Source of the DNA: Acanthaster planci
Taxonomy: Eukaryota; Echinodermata; Asteroidea; Valvatida; Acanthasteridae
Reading direction: 5' to 3'
DNA: 53,592 nt
NCBI RefSeq assembly: GCF_001949145.1
Contig: NW_019091706.1
Coordinates: 206,025 to 259,616 of the forward strand
The stretch's first letter is position 1; each line of letters begins with the position of its first letter. Both the position numbers and the translations under genes were made by a program. Of the stretch, positions 32,369 through 43,620 are shown in pieces. Below the pieces are notes generated by a model. The model was not told the origin of the DNA, searched no databases, and worked only from the letters and a program-made list of their open reading frames with translations.

Positions 32369-33703
32369 ATGGATTCCATGGGCAATGAATCCGCCAGGGA
32401 GGTGAATGATACCGACACCAACATCTCCAACGAGTACACACCGTCGTTTTCTCTCACAAAAACGGTAACTCTTTCCATCGTACTCGGTATCATCTCCACA
32501 ATGACAGTCATAGGGAACATTTTTGTGATTGTTGCTTACATCAAAGACAGACGCATCAGCGCTACCGTTGCCAATTCATTTATACTGAGTCTGTCTGTTT
32601 GCGATTTGATAGTCGGTGCTGTCTCGCTACCCTTGTACTCCATAAGGATCATCCTGGGCTACTGGCCATTCGGGAAGATCCCCTGCCAGATATGGCTCGC
32701 TCTGGACTACACCGTAGTCCATGTTGCCGTCTTTACGATCATTTTCATCAGCCTTGATCGATACTGGTTGCTGACCAAAAAACTCGCCTATGCTACCTTT
32801 CAGACGCACAAACGCGCAGCTAGCATGATTATTGCGTCATGGCTTATCAACTTGCTGTTTTACTCCACGGTAGCCTTTCTGTGGGGCCCATTGGCAGGCG
32901 TTGATAAAATAGACTATGACAACAATTGTGAACTTGAATCTTTGGACAGTCTGCCCTTTCAGGCTTTTGAAATAGTTTTCAAGTTCTTTATTCCATTGCT
33001 GATAATAGTCTACTGCAATGCTCGAGTATACATCAATATCAAGCGCAGATCACAAGGTATATTTCAGAAGCCTCAGCAGTCTGGCGAATTGTCATTCGGA
33101 GGGCCAAGTGTTAGCACAAGAAATCACGAGGCAATATCAAAAGATGCAACACAAGAGCAGTCGATGGACGAAACGAGATTGAGCAACGTTGAGTGCCATT
33201 ATTCCACGAAAATCCACGTTCCAAGAACAGAAGGGGGTCATAGTAATACCGGGTTTGATGGGAAACTGGAAGACATAACCATCAGTCTCCAGTCATACCA
33301 AAGCCAGTCGCCTGCTGCCACTGGATTGGACGACAATGCAACTGTCACATGTGCGACTGACAAAGCTACCGTCGAGGAAAGTCTGAAACGCCCGACAGGA
33401 AGGCAGAGCAACAGTCCTGACCAATTTCACAGAGGCACACGTAAAGAATTCAAGCGGCACAGGAAGGCAGCGGTGACACTGTCGGTTCTGGTGAGCGTCT
33501 TCACAGCAATGTGGTTGCCTTTTTACATGGCATCACTCTTGGTTGCCATTTGCGAGAACTGTTTTTCTGATCTCGCCTGGATAGTGGTAAACTATCTGCT
33601 GTGGTGTAACTCGACGATCAATCCGTTTCTGTATGCGCTTCTTGTGGTGCAATTCCGGCAGAATTTTATACGCTGGTTGAGACTGATACCGTGCACGAAA
33701 TGA
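32369..33703 (+). CDS. Aminergic-type GPCR, copy 1 (intact, intronless)
   Basis: A class A receptor at the cell surface that couples ligand binding to G proteins. 444 residues from the ATG shared with copies 2 and 3 (an in-frame ATG 24 bases earlier is not conserved). N-glycosylation sites are N6, N13 and N18. Landmarks: N50 (TM1), D79 (TM2), C106 and C187 (disulfide), D113 (TM3, the amine-binding Asp), D130-R131-Y132, W158 (TM4), P209 (TM5), W382 in MWLPF (TM6), W412 and N418-P419-F-L-Y (TM7). The third cytoplasmic loop is about 130 residues. QIWLALDY is muscarinic-like; VYINIKRRS after TM5 and W at the TM7 site are histamine H3-like. Lys205 sits in TM5 where H3 receptors have Glu. Ligand unknown. 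Confidence 0.93.
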   Translation: MDSMGNESAREVNDTDTNISNEYTPSFSLTKTVTLSIVLGIISTMTVIGNIFVIVAYIKDRRISATVANSFILSLSVCDLIVGAVSLPLYSIRIILGYWPFGKIPCQIWLALDYTVVHVAVFTIIFISLDRYWLLTKKLAYATFQTHKRAASMIIASWLINLLFYSTVAFLWGPLAGVDKIDYDNNCELESLDSLPFQAFEIVFKFFIPLLIIVYCNARVYINIKRRSQGIFQKPQQSGELSFGGPSVSTRNHEAISKDATQEQSMDETRLSNVECHYSTKIHVPRTEGGHSNTGFDGKLEDITISLQSYQSQSPAATGLDDNATVTCATDKATVEESLKRPTGRQSNSPDQFHRGTRKEFKRHRKAAVTLSVLVSVFTAMWLPFYMASLLVAICENCFSDLAWIVVNYLLWCNSTINPFLYALLVVQFRQNFIRWLRLIPCTK

Positions 33704-35580
33704 TCATGGATTGCGATCTTGTCGTGTTGAAATTACCACCTTGTAATGAAAATGTCTCACTGTTAGTCTTAAGAGCAATCTCTGACTAATCAACATTTCT
33801 GGTTTCCACCAGTTCTGCAAACAAAACCCAAAATAATGAATTTGGTAGGTGTAGGCCTCAGTGAATATATGCACTTTTTGAAGACTTGAAAATCCTCAAA
33901 TGTACCTATAAAGCTGATCTGAGCAAGTTTGATTAGCCTGGGAACTATTATGCTGACTCGTGGTTGATACGGGATGAATATAATGGCGAGGTTTTCATTA
34001 CGCACAATGTGCAATGTTGACTTTATTAGAGCTCATCGCATTACGCATACACATTACGTAACCGCGCTCAGATGATTGCTGATAGTTGTGATCAACGTGG
34101 AGAACAGCGGCGCTGCTTGTAAGTCCAAAACGGACAGTAAGACCCAGCAGCTTTTCAAAACGAACAAAAGTAAACAAAAAACTAATTGTCCGATAGTTTA
34201 TGAATTTGCAACTGATTTGAAATTGGACTCGTCTATTTTGACTGAAAATGGAGGATGTACTTTATTTGACGTCAAACGTAACTGCCAAACGTAACAAAAT
34301 CCTTATTCTCAAATAGTCTGAAAGGTATGATGCACCAAAAGCAGTCGTATACTCTGAATGTGCGAGAACAAAACCTGTGTAATATCTCTCCTGCCAGCAG
34401 CAAGATACTGAAGTAAAGAATGAGTGAAGTGGTTACAGCAGTTCTGAGGAGAAAGAGTATCAAATTTCAATTTTTGAATTATTGTATGTAATAATATTCT
34501 CTTTTAATTCATTGCTGTAAATTAGTTTAATAACTACAGCTACATGTATTTGCAAAAGTTTAAGAACACCTGGAATTTTATTGTCACTGGGCCTGCATTA
34601 CATTGTCTCATTGAATGATTATTTAACATGATTTTACAGTGGTGCATAACATCAGTGTTATGCTGCATACCCAAATTTGAACGAATTATAGAAATGCAGT
34701 CACTTTAAGGTTTAACAAATATACTATGGTTAAATACTGAAAATAAACCTAAGCTGCCATGATTGACTGATTTAGGTTGTGTTTGTCTTCAGGTTGGTAT
34801 ATTTTGTATTGGTGGTCCTAAACATTTACAAATGACTGTAAGCCAAAGATAAAGCGAGTTTTTCAAAGAAATCATTAATGGAAGAATGTGATTTATCAAT
34901 TGAAGGGTTAATTCCAAAATGAGCCACAATTATGCCATATCGAGGGCCTAAAGCAATGGGAACTGTGTTCCTGTAATTCTTTTGCACTATGTTGACTCAT
35001 TTATAGTTGTGTTTAGCTGTTTGAAAGCTGTAGAAAATGTCTGCAGTCAGTCAATTGCTGGCACTTATTACGGGTTGGAAATACACTCTCCTTTTATACT
35101 TCGCACTAACACAGCTTAAAATATATCATGAAGGTAATTTATGTATTTTAGTGCAATATTGTGCCTTTTCTGTGGTGTAGTAATATTACTAACGGATTAT
35201 GTATTCTGTTACCTAGACAAAGCCATGTACACATCTGTCGTCATGCAGTCGCATTCAAGTGTTGTTTTTTGGGTTTTTTTTTTAAGAATGAATGTCTTTC
35301 TTTATTCAAGTAAATAATATAACTCTTTACTCTTTCACACTAGTAACTTTAGTATTGGCAAGCGTGGTTGTATTCGAGTGTACCCTAAATGTTTAATAAA
35401 AGGACATTAAGTTAACAAAAATTGACAGGAACTGAGTACACATTCTAACCTTTTCATTTTGTTAAATTAGTTTTCCCTTTAATTATTTGCATAAGTAATG
35501 CTAAGTTCCAGATCAACTGCGGAACATCTAAGGACATCTTTAAGTAATCCGCAAATACATCAACAAGCGTTGACAGTACT
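33704..35580 (+). repeat. Receptor 3' module M1 (3' UTR of copy 1)
   Basis: Ordered blocks shared with the other receptors: CCAGTTCTGCAAAC (33810), GAACAAAACCTGTGTAA (34368), AAGATAAAGCGAGTTTTTCA (34846), TGCAATATTG-GCC and TTACCTAGACAAAGCCA (35152-35225), and GAGTGTACCCTAAATG, then a poly(A) signal (35395-35400). It probably includes the 3' UTR of about 1.7 kb. Confidence 0.75.
35395..35400 (+). terminator. Poly(A) signal of receptor copy 1
   Basis: AATAAA in TGTTTAATAAAAGG. The same context recurs at 49634 and 51663. Confidence 0.6.
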
Positions 35581-35689
35581 AGCTTCTAATGAGAGACTTT
35601 GAGAGGATGGTGGAAGCAAGGGTTGATCCAGATCCATGGAGGGGGTAAACAAGTAAGCAGTGTACACAATGCTTTCTTGAACAAGAAAG

Positions 35690-36045
35690 TTGTGGAGTGC
35701 CATGGCCAAGTGGTTAAGATTACTGGATTCATAGTCGGCGGGTAAAGCCCTAGGTTGCGGCTTCGAATACTGCCTGGGTTCATAGTGCGTGGGCCCTTGG
35801 GTAGGGCACTTTGTCGCTCATCTCGATCCAGGAGAAATTGGGTAACCCTGAGGGTTGAGATGGCTTTTAGGTTGGTTTATCTGTTTTGCGCCGAAAATGA
35901 CTGAGTCGAGCTGTGGTACTTGTTTGGGAGCTGAGATTGTGTTTGGAATGTTTAATTGGCCCAGTGAGCAGGGGTAATAATAGTGGTAAAGCGCTGAGGA
36001 GCTTTTCCCCACTGATGAGATGCATTTAACGCTATAGGATTGTGT
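35690..36045 (+). mobile_element. tRNA-derived SINE
   Basis: A tRNA-like head with A box TGGCCAAGTGG (35703-35713) and a weakened B box GCTTCGAATAC (35760-35770) is followed by a body and a tail with GGTAAAGCGCTGAGGAGC and AACGCTATAGGA. That tail resembles the LINE-type TAAAGCGCTTTGA ... GCGCTATATAA tail of many animal SINEs. It is old. Confidence 0.72.
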
Positions 36046-36399
36046 AACAGTTTTCACATGTTGAAAAAAGTACAAAGAAACAAAAAATTGGGTCAAAGAA
36101 AATTTCATCGCAGCTACACTTTAATTGTGGAAATTAGGATTTACGTCACGGTTATGGTAACTACAGACAGTTATGGGTACTGGTTTAAAAGCATTTAGCA
36201 GCGCAGTCAAAACAACACTTCAAACATAATTTGAAAGATGTGTCCAAATTTTGAAACTCTTTAATAAGGTTGTAACTGCCTTACATTACCAGAAATATAT
36301 AAATTCTGCGTCTGCTGTGATTCATTAGGCAGTGTTTCACCAAAGGTTGTCATGGAAATATTTTTTCGTAGTGCATTATTAAGGGATACAACAGTCGAG

Positions 36400-37200
36400 A
36401 GTCTCATTCAGTAACTACGTTGTGAGCGGGAAAATGGGTGTTTTGTCAAAAGTATTTTTGTGGTGTAAGTTATGGCTCAGTTGTCAACCGTAGACTTGAA
36501 AAGTGCCTAGTCTGTGGCAAACTCTTGGTGGAGCACTGCAATGTGAGTCACCCATATTAATGCCTGATGGTTCTTCCGTCCTTATATCGGTCGACGGCTG
36601 TTGCTTCCTTGTCATATTTCCGCAGTCAACTGCAGGTAGAGCAATTTAGATGTATAATTTGCACGCTATCCACTGCAGACTGGTAGCGACTGCTTTGGTG
36701 TGCACTGCCCATGGCCTGCTACCTCTATTTATCTCGTTTCGCAAAGTGGCGTCAAATTTCCAACCTTGTAACGTATTAATTCAGGACCTCGTAGAAATGC
36801 ATTGTCAAAAATTAATTCTGGTATTTAATTTAGCCAACGGAATGTATTTAGTCCAGCTAGGGACTTGACTTGTCCAAGGTTTGGTCAAAATTATTGCCAG
36901 GTATTAACCCACACGCCATAATAGCTACAATTACCAGCAGGGTAAATTGCATCCCAGTAATTTCTGAACCATGAATTATAGAGTTATCCATTAGGTGCAA
37001 TTTTCTACTGTCTGTCATTTGCCAATGTCGCACCGCCAGCGTGACGTCAATGGATTTTAGCCGACATTGTAAAAATTGATACGTATTGACCAAGGTTTGC
37101 CCTAAACTGGTGTAGATATCAATTTCTCCATTTCTGGGCACAGGGTTTCCGACCGTTGGGTAAACCCTCACCCAAACAACCTTTATACAAAAAGAACATC
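36400..37200 (+). repeat. Receptor-array upstream module U2
   Basis: Matches U1 (29640-30365) over several hundred bases with moderate divergence, including GTCCAAGGTTTGGTCAAAAT, GGTAAATTGCATCCCAG and CGTTGGGTAAACCCTCACCC. It lies 1.8 kb before receptor copy 2. Confidence 0.78.
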
Positions 37201-38850
37201 TTGATAACTTATCTTTGCTCAATTTTCCCTTAATTAGTCTACCTCCACTGTATAACCCAAGAACGTTTGATAAATTTATATTCTAAATACATTAACTAAA
37301 CACTTGAATACGCAGTGCGTTTAGACGTGAATGTGTTTAAGACGTGAAGTGTTAATCACCAGGACATTAAACACCTGTTTAAAGCCGCTGATAACGTGAA
37401 CTTCATTAATTTCCGCCAATACTCTTTAGAGCTGAAGAAAAAAGGGACTACATATAGATCGAACCCTCTCGTAACACGCTCTTCTAATAGAGCTACCAAT
37501 CGAGTCGGCTAGAAAAATAATTTTGTTGTGTCTCATGCTTAAATGGTGTGTGCTCCATTTATGATAATTGCCCCCAACCTTGCCCATTTTATTATAGTTA
37601 CTCCAACCTTCCTAGGAACAAAATTACGCGTACCGCCCAGCGTTGAAGACACGAGGTGCATTCGCTGTATGTACACGCACGTGCATGCGCACTTCGATTT
37701 CTTTTTGCGTCCCTTACACATTTCTGCTGGATTATGTTAGTTGTAAATGTAGAGAAATCGAACTGTAAGGAGTTGCATCTATTCTTATAGGTTAACGTGC
37801 ATACATATATCAGGATCTTGTAGGGTGATAATTTTCTGAAAAATAAAAAAGGTCTGCCAATAATTTTTCAACCATTTTGCTCCCATGTTAAGTAGCATTT
37901 GCCTTGCAACTATTCACGTCACTGCATATGACTTGAACACGTGTTTGCCACTGCCCAGTAATGTGCAGTCAAAATGTATACAAAATGTATACAAAGTGTT
38001 TCAACCTGTTTTACACATGTTTAGGCGTTTAAGTAGTAAATGCACAGGGTTTATAATTGCATATGCTAAACACATCCACATATTTAATCATAAACATAGG
38101 TTGCATTTATTAGATGGAAATAGTGTGTTCATCATATTAACATGTCGTATTTTTAAGCGTGTCAAAATGTTTTTTAAAATTTACTGATTTGGGTTTAATT
38201 TGTATTTAGAAATTAAATGCTGGGGTTTTCCGGTCTACTTTTTATCCTAAGGTGCTCAATGAAGCACCTTGCAAAAGCAAACATGGCAATAAGAAATTTA
38301 TAATGTGATTTACGACTCGAAAACGCTCCGCGCGATGCGCGATGCAGAATGCTGATAACGCAACTACTGATGATTTGCTACACCTTTCGTGAGGAACACG
38401 ACTACTAAGAGCAGATTCAGGAGGAGGGACGGGGCAAAGTGACCCCTCACACACCCAAGTGTGGACTCCCTATTGTTCCTCTTTTGTTCACACTCCAGCT
38501 TTTTCGGAAGACCTCCCATATGTTTTGTACACGTTTTCCAACTGTGGACTCTTTGGCAACTGTGGACCCTATTGTCACCTATTGTTACAGGTCCATGATT
38601 GAAGGCGTTTAGACGTTCACACTAACACACACACACCACCACCCACCTGCACATTTTACATGTCCTATAATGGAGTGAAGTTTTGAATGTTTGAATTAAA
38701 ATAATGACAAATTCTCTAGGGAAAAATTCAATGTCCGTCACATATTTTATTTAAATAAATTGGCTGTTGTGTGTCATATCTTCGTCCAAGCCCAGGAACC
38801 GTTTGTCCATTCATTTTTAATTTACTTCTTTATTTGTATCAAATAATTAG
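37201..38850. other. Spacer before receptor copy 2
   Basis: No gene. From about 38690 it matches the flank of copies 1 and 3 (ACAAATTCTCTAGGGAA, GTCACAT). A GC-rich patch near 38400 parallels the one at 31105. Confidence 0.5.
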
Positions 38851-38854
38851 AAAT

Positions 38855-38905
38855 GACGTGGCTTCATAAGCCTCAGGTAGGACTTTGGCTCCAGGTATAT
38901 TAAAA
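38855..38905 (+). promoter_or_regulatory. Core promoter of receptor copy 2
   Basis: Element GACGTGGCTTCATAAGCC (38855-38877) and TATA box TATATTAAAA (38896), 18 bases apart, 121 bases before the ATG. The element's ACGTGG start makes it CRE-like in this copy only. Confidence 0.72.
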
Positions 38906-39016
38906 CGCGTAAGTCAGTTAATTTAAGCGGCAAACAAGCAAGAGAGAGGTCACATGAAGGATACAGCTTGTATATGTGTGTGATAGAATATTTTTCAGCC
39001 ATATCCGACAGCACAG

Positions 39017-40330
39017 ATGGAGTTACTGGGTAATGAGTCGCACTGGATGGTAAATGATACCGACACCGACATCTGCAGCGAGGAAACACCGGTGTTTTGT
39101 CTCACTAGAACGGTAACTATTTCCATTGTACTCGGTATCATCTCCACAATGACAGTCATAGGGAACATTTTTGTAATTGTTGCTTACATCAAAGACAGAC
39201 GCATTAGCTCTACTGTAGCAAATACATTTATACTGAATCTGTCGGTTTGCGATTTGACAGTTGGTGCAATATCACTACCCTTGAATTCAATATGGATCGT
39301 CCTCGGCTACTGGCCCTTCGGAAAGATCCCCTGTCAGATATGGCTCGCTGTGGACTACACCGTAGTCCATGTTGCCGTCTTTACGATCATTTTCATTAGC
39401 CTTGATCGATACTGGTTGCTGACCAAAAAACTCGCCTATGCTACCTTCCAGACGCACAAACGCGCGGCTAGCATGATCATTGCGTCATGGCTTATCAACT
39501 TGCTGTTTTACTCCACGGTATCTTTTCTGTGGGGTCCGTTGGCAGGCGGTGATAAAATAGACTATGACAACAATTGTGAACTTCAATCCTTCGACAATGT
39601 ACCCTTTCAGACTTTTGAAATTTCCAAGTTCCTCATTTCGTTGCTGATCATAATCTACTTCAATGTTCGAGTATACATCAACATCAAGTGCAGATCACGG
39701 GCTATATTTCAGGAGCCTCGGCATTCTCACGAATTGTCGGTAGGGATACCAAACGTCAGCACAAGAATTCGTGAGAGGAGTAAGTCACAAGAGCAGTCGA
39801 TAAACGACAACACACCAAGCAATGTTTGGTCCCGTCGCTGTTTATTCCAGAAAACGTATTTACCGAGACCAGAAGAGGTTCATAGTAACACTGGGTTGGA
39901 TGGGGAACTTGACGGGACCACCATCCGTCTTCAGTCACACCAAAGCCAGCCGCCTGCTGACACTGGATTGGGCGACAACGAAGGAGGGCAACTAGCAAGC
40001 GTCGAGGAAACCCGGAAACGCGAGACATCGAGGCAGAGGAGTAAACAAGACCAAGAGAGAGGCAAGCGCCGAGAATTCAAGCGGCACAGGAAGGCAGCGG
40101 TGACACTGTCGGTTCTGGTAAGCGTCTTCGTAGCAATGTGGTTGCCTTTCTACGTGGCGTCACTCCTTGCTGCCATATGCGAGGAATGTGTTTCTGATCT
40201 CGCCTGGATAGTAGTAAACTATCTGTTGTGGTGTAACTCGACTATCAATCCGTTTCTTTATGCGCTTCTCGTGGTGCAATTCCGGCAGAATTTTTTACGC
40301 TTTCTGGGACTTAGATCTTGCAGGAAATGA
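39017..40330 (+). CDS. Aminergic-type GPCR, copy 2 (intact, intronless)
   Basis: 437 residues, paralog of copy 1 with the same numbering up to TM5: D113, D130-R131-Y132 and the C106/C187 pair are kept, as are MWLPF and NPFLY. Two N-terminal Cys (C20, C28) are shared with copy 3 but are Ser in copy 1. TM5 is unusual: a codon is missing relative to copies 1 and 3 (FEISKFLIS against FEIVSKFFIP) and the conserved Pro is Ser (TCG for CCG). The Lys is kept at 204. The third loop diverges freely from the other copies. The frame is otherwise intact, so it could be functional, but the TM5 change may affect signalling. Confidence 0.9.
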   Translation: MELLGNESHWMVNDTDTDICSEETPVFCLTRTVTISIVLGIISTMTVIGNIFVIVAYIKDRRISSTVANTFILNLSVCDLTVGAISLPLNSIWIVLGYWPFGKIPCQIWLAVDYTVVHVAVFTIIFISLDRYWLLTKKLAYATFQTHKRAASMIIASWLINLLFYSTVSFLWGPLAGGDKIDYDNNCELQSFDNVPFQTFEISKFLISLLIIIYFNVRVYINIKCRSRAIFQEPRHSHELSVGIPNVSTRIRERSKSQEQSINDNTPSNVWSRRCLFQKTYLPRPEEVHSNTGLDGELDGTTIRLQSHQSQPPADTGLGDNEGGQLASVEETRKRETSRQRSKQDQERGKRREFKRHRKAAVTLSVLVSVFVAMWLPFYVASLLAAICEECVSDLAWIVVNYLLWCNSTINPFLYALLVVQFRQNFLRFLGLRSCRK

Positions 40331-40620
40331 TCATACGTAGCAATCTTGTCGTGTTGGAATTGCGAACTTACAGGTGAGAACGTGCCACCATACATCTGCA
40401 AGAAAAATCTCTGAAAATCACATTGTCTGGTTTGCACCAGTTCTACAAACAAAACTCCCCAGTAATGAATCAAGTACATTTAGGTGTCAAGGAATATACA
40501 CCTTTTTAAACGAAAACAGTCCAATGTTCCTGAACCGTATTCGATTACGGACCATTTTGTTAATTCGGGATAGGATAAATGTATTTGTGGGATTTTGAGA
40601 GCTCACGATTGGTATATCGG
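40331..40620 (+). repeat. Proximal 3' flank of receptor copy 2
   Basis: CACCAGTTCTACAAACAAAAC and following text match the sequence after copies 1 and 3. After 40620 the similarity breaks off and resumes near 41640. Confidence 0.65.
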
Positions 40621-41639
40621 TGACTTTTATTGCGCATTGTCCAGAGCAAATTCTTTTTTTTCCTTACTTAAACTTTACCTGTGAGAATTTTGGTTCTTTT
40701 ATTTTGGTGTGTGTCTGTACAGGAAAGTATTTAAGTCACTTTCTTCCCAGCTGAGTTATTTAGATTCAGATGAAGAAAGCCAGTTGTTGAAAAATTTTCT
40801 TCCTTTCACTCAGTGTACCTAGTAAATGATAAGTGATGTCCTAATTAAGGTGAATTCGGACTCTAGCGGGCTAGATAATGTATAGTAGAGATAAGGGTAT
40901 GCTTTGTCTCCATAGTATTGTGGGGATCTCCGCGGACGAGGGCTGTCATTATTAATCATCAGAGGCCGGTAGGGAAACCTGGTCACCTGGATCCAGCTGT
41001 GTCTCCCTCCGCTAACTCCAAGTCGTGCCCCATTGTAAAATTGTTTTTATAACTATTTGGTGTTGTTTTGAACTTTGTTATGTTAATTGGTCATAAGTGT
41101 TGGTCATCAAAATTTTATTGAAGGAATTACCTCCCATATTGCATGGACGAGATTATTAACAATGTTCGGAAAAGTTCTCGCGCGCTCTCTCTATACGTTC
41201 TAGACTGCGGACCAGCAACTGACAAAAACAGCCAGGAAAACTCCCTTCAAATACGGGCGGGAACTACCGATAATCTCCTCCCACTCCTGGTGATTGTAAA
41301 TAGTAATTTAATACTGTGGGCACTGTACTCGAATTTCGGTGTGCAATTTTGGGCCAGTTTCGGCACTGCCTATATTTCATTTGGGGCATCTTGTGTGGAC
41401 ACGTTTTGGGCGGGGGGGTTCTAATTGAAGCAAGAGAAGATTAACTTTAACTTACTCAGTGATTATGATGATTTTATTGTGAAGAAATTTCAATATTCGA
41501 ATTTCAGACTTGTTGTTCAATTTTGAAATTAACTTCTGTTTATGCTAGAGTTAACATATAATTATCCTGTGTTAAATATTTCACTGTAGTGTATTTAAGG
41601 ATTACAAACAAGTCCGAGTTCAGATTTTGCCGATAATGT
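40621..41639. other. No gene seen; insertion in the 3' module
   Basis: About 1 kb not shared with the other copies. The 93-residue frame at 41143-41424 shows no recognisable content. Confidence 0.45.
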
Positions 41640-42290
41640 AGCTCAAATGGTGGAGAAAGATCATTCATGCTGCCAATTCCTCCAATGCGGCTGACGTCCC
41701 ATACCATTATTGAAAATTTCGGGTCAAGAACCTTAAGAGTGAAAAACCATGATTAGGTTTTGGGACTTTGCAACGGCCCAAAAGCACTCGTACATTCTGG
41801 ACGTGAAAGGATAAAACTCTGTAAAATCTCCCATGTCAGCTGCCAGATAATAGAATCGAAAAATGAGTGCATTAATGTTACACAGCATTACTGAAGACAA
41901 AAATATTAAATTTCTGTTTTGAGTTATACATAACGAATGTTGTTCAAAATGCTTACCATCAAAGATTAAGCGAGTTTTTCAAACATATTCGTTACACTAC
42001 TGTAGCTTAGATTCTAACACGACAATTCAGTCTCCTTGTGCAATATAGAGCATTTTTGTGTTTTGGTAATATTACGGATAGATTAAGTATCCTGCTACCT
42101 AATAAGACCCTGCACACATCAGCCGTTAGCCACTCGCCTTTAAGTGATTTTCAGACATTTGTTTTTGAATGTCTTTCTTTTAACTCTTTGCCCATTCACG
42201 ATATAAACACCTTTATTGGCAAACGTCACTGTGTTTGACTGTACCCTAAGAACTGTCAACGATTGAAATGTGTAAAATGATAGAGGGCTT
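41640..42290 (+). repeat. Receptor 3' module M2
   Basis: Carries the AGATTAAGCGAGTTTTTCAAA block (41963), TGCAATATAGAGCATTTTTG (42038) and the GACTGTACCCTAAGAACTG end (about 42237), but lacks the AATAAA seen in M1, M4 and M5. Confidence 0.65.
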
Positions 42291-42392
42291 CAGAACGAAA
42301 TCGTCATAATGACATCATCAGGGGTCGCTTGACATGAGATTATAGCTGCCACTTTTCTCTTTAGGTGTTGCACACGTTTTCTATACGCTTTT

Positions 42393-42659
42393 TCACTAAT
42401 AAGTTCATAATTACGCACGCATGCCCAAATATGGCCTTGGCGGCAAAACGTGTGAGCGGGCCATTGAAATGGTACAGGAGCAGCTTTGTTCAGTATTTTC
42501 TTCAGAAAATCCTATTAGGCCTACATCATTTTTGCCATCAGTTTCAAATCTGCTCTGTAAAAAGACTTTATAATCGTGATTTTTTCCTGTGAGCACGAGA
42601 TCGCCGTTTCTTAGCATGGCCCTTCCATCCTAAAGTAGTATAAATTACATCGTTAGTGT
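42393..42659. mobile_element. Second copy of the short inverted-repeat element
   Basis: Left end CACTAATAAGTTCATAATTA matches the end of the 7803 element, while the interior is inverted relative to it. On the minus strand it reads KVFLQSRFETDGKND, then GFSEENTEQS. The right end, TTAGTG at 42659, is degenerate. It sits between modules M2 and M3. Confidence 0.5.
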
Positions 42660-43620
42660 TCTTGGAGCCAACCTGTGCATTTGTAAAAACATACTGATGT
42701 TGTACATGTACTGTGCCCAAGTGAGAAATGGACAGAAAAATCCCAGTAGTTTCTCAAAAGAAAAATAACAACCATCCGTTGGTAGTTTATGAACTCGCCA
42801 TTCATTTGAAATTAAACTTGCCTTGTGTTTGTGGAACTTTTTAGGCGTCTATTTTGACTGCAACTGGGGGTTGTCAATTCTGATAGGTTAAACCCAATCG
42901 AGAGTAATAGGCGAAATCCTTACATAACAAAGAGTCTGAATACGGTCTAAGGGGACGAGAAGTGGTAAAACTCTCTCTTAACTTGCAAGAACAAAACCTG
43001 TGTAACATCTTCCTTTCAGTTGCAAGATAGTAGAATTAAAGCATGTGTGAAGCAGTGCAAGACGGCGGTACCAGAGGAAAAAAGAAATTTCACTTATTAT
43101 TTAATGTGATAGGGGCCTTATGGTAATATTCCCTTTCATTGCTGTATTTTCAAATAATTACCATCGAGGATTAAGCGTGTGTTCAAAGAAAACATAAAAA
43201 AGGAAGATTGTGCCTTATCCATCGTCGTTCCTTTTGGCACTTTTGAAATTCTATTACGGAAATTGATGTCTTCTTGTAAAATATTGTGTATTTTTGTGTT
43301 TTAGTTATATACAGCTAGGTTAAGTATTCTGCAATTTACAGTACCTTGTATATATGTCTGTAAACGATTTTTTCTTTCTCTAATTAAATTCACTAGTTTC
43401 GTTTTTTTTCGTTGTGAGAGAGGGTCTGGGAAATCCACTCTTTATATACTGTTCTGAGATTTTCATTTATTTCAAAATCTTCCTGATGGAGGGAAACTGT
43501 GTGTTGTTAGTTGTGTAGCGTTTAGATCCTCCCGAAATTTATTTATGCTTCTACACTTAGGTATTTTTCAAAGTCAGTCGTTGAAAAACTCCGCTTTATA
43601 ACGGCATCTGCTTGCATAAA
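42660..43620 (+). repeat. Orphan receptor 3' module M3
   Basis: Repeats the same ordered blocks as M1, M2 and M4: GTTTATGAACTCGCCATTCA-TTGAAATT, GCAAGAACAAAACCTGTGTAA (42988), GGATTAAGCGTG (43169) and TATTTTTGTGTTTTAG. No receptor coding sequence precedes it, so it is a remnant of another array unit. Confidence 0.65.

Noticed and set aside
32627-32809. Minus-strand frames opposite the receptors (also 47251-47433 and 39756-40028)
   Set aside because: Antisense shadows of strongly constrained receptor coding sequence.
35700-35775. Functional tRNA gene
   Set aside because: A and B box-like blocks are present, but the B box is degraded and there is no pairing acceptor stem; the long downstream tail marks a SINE.
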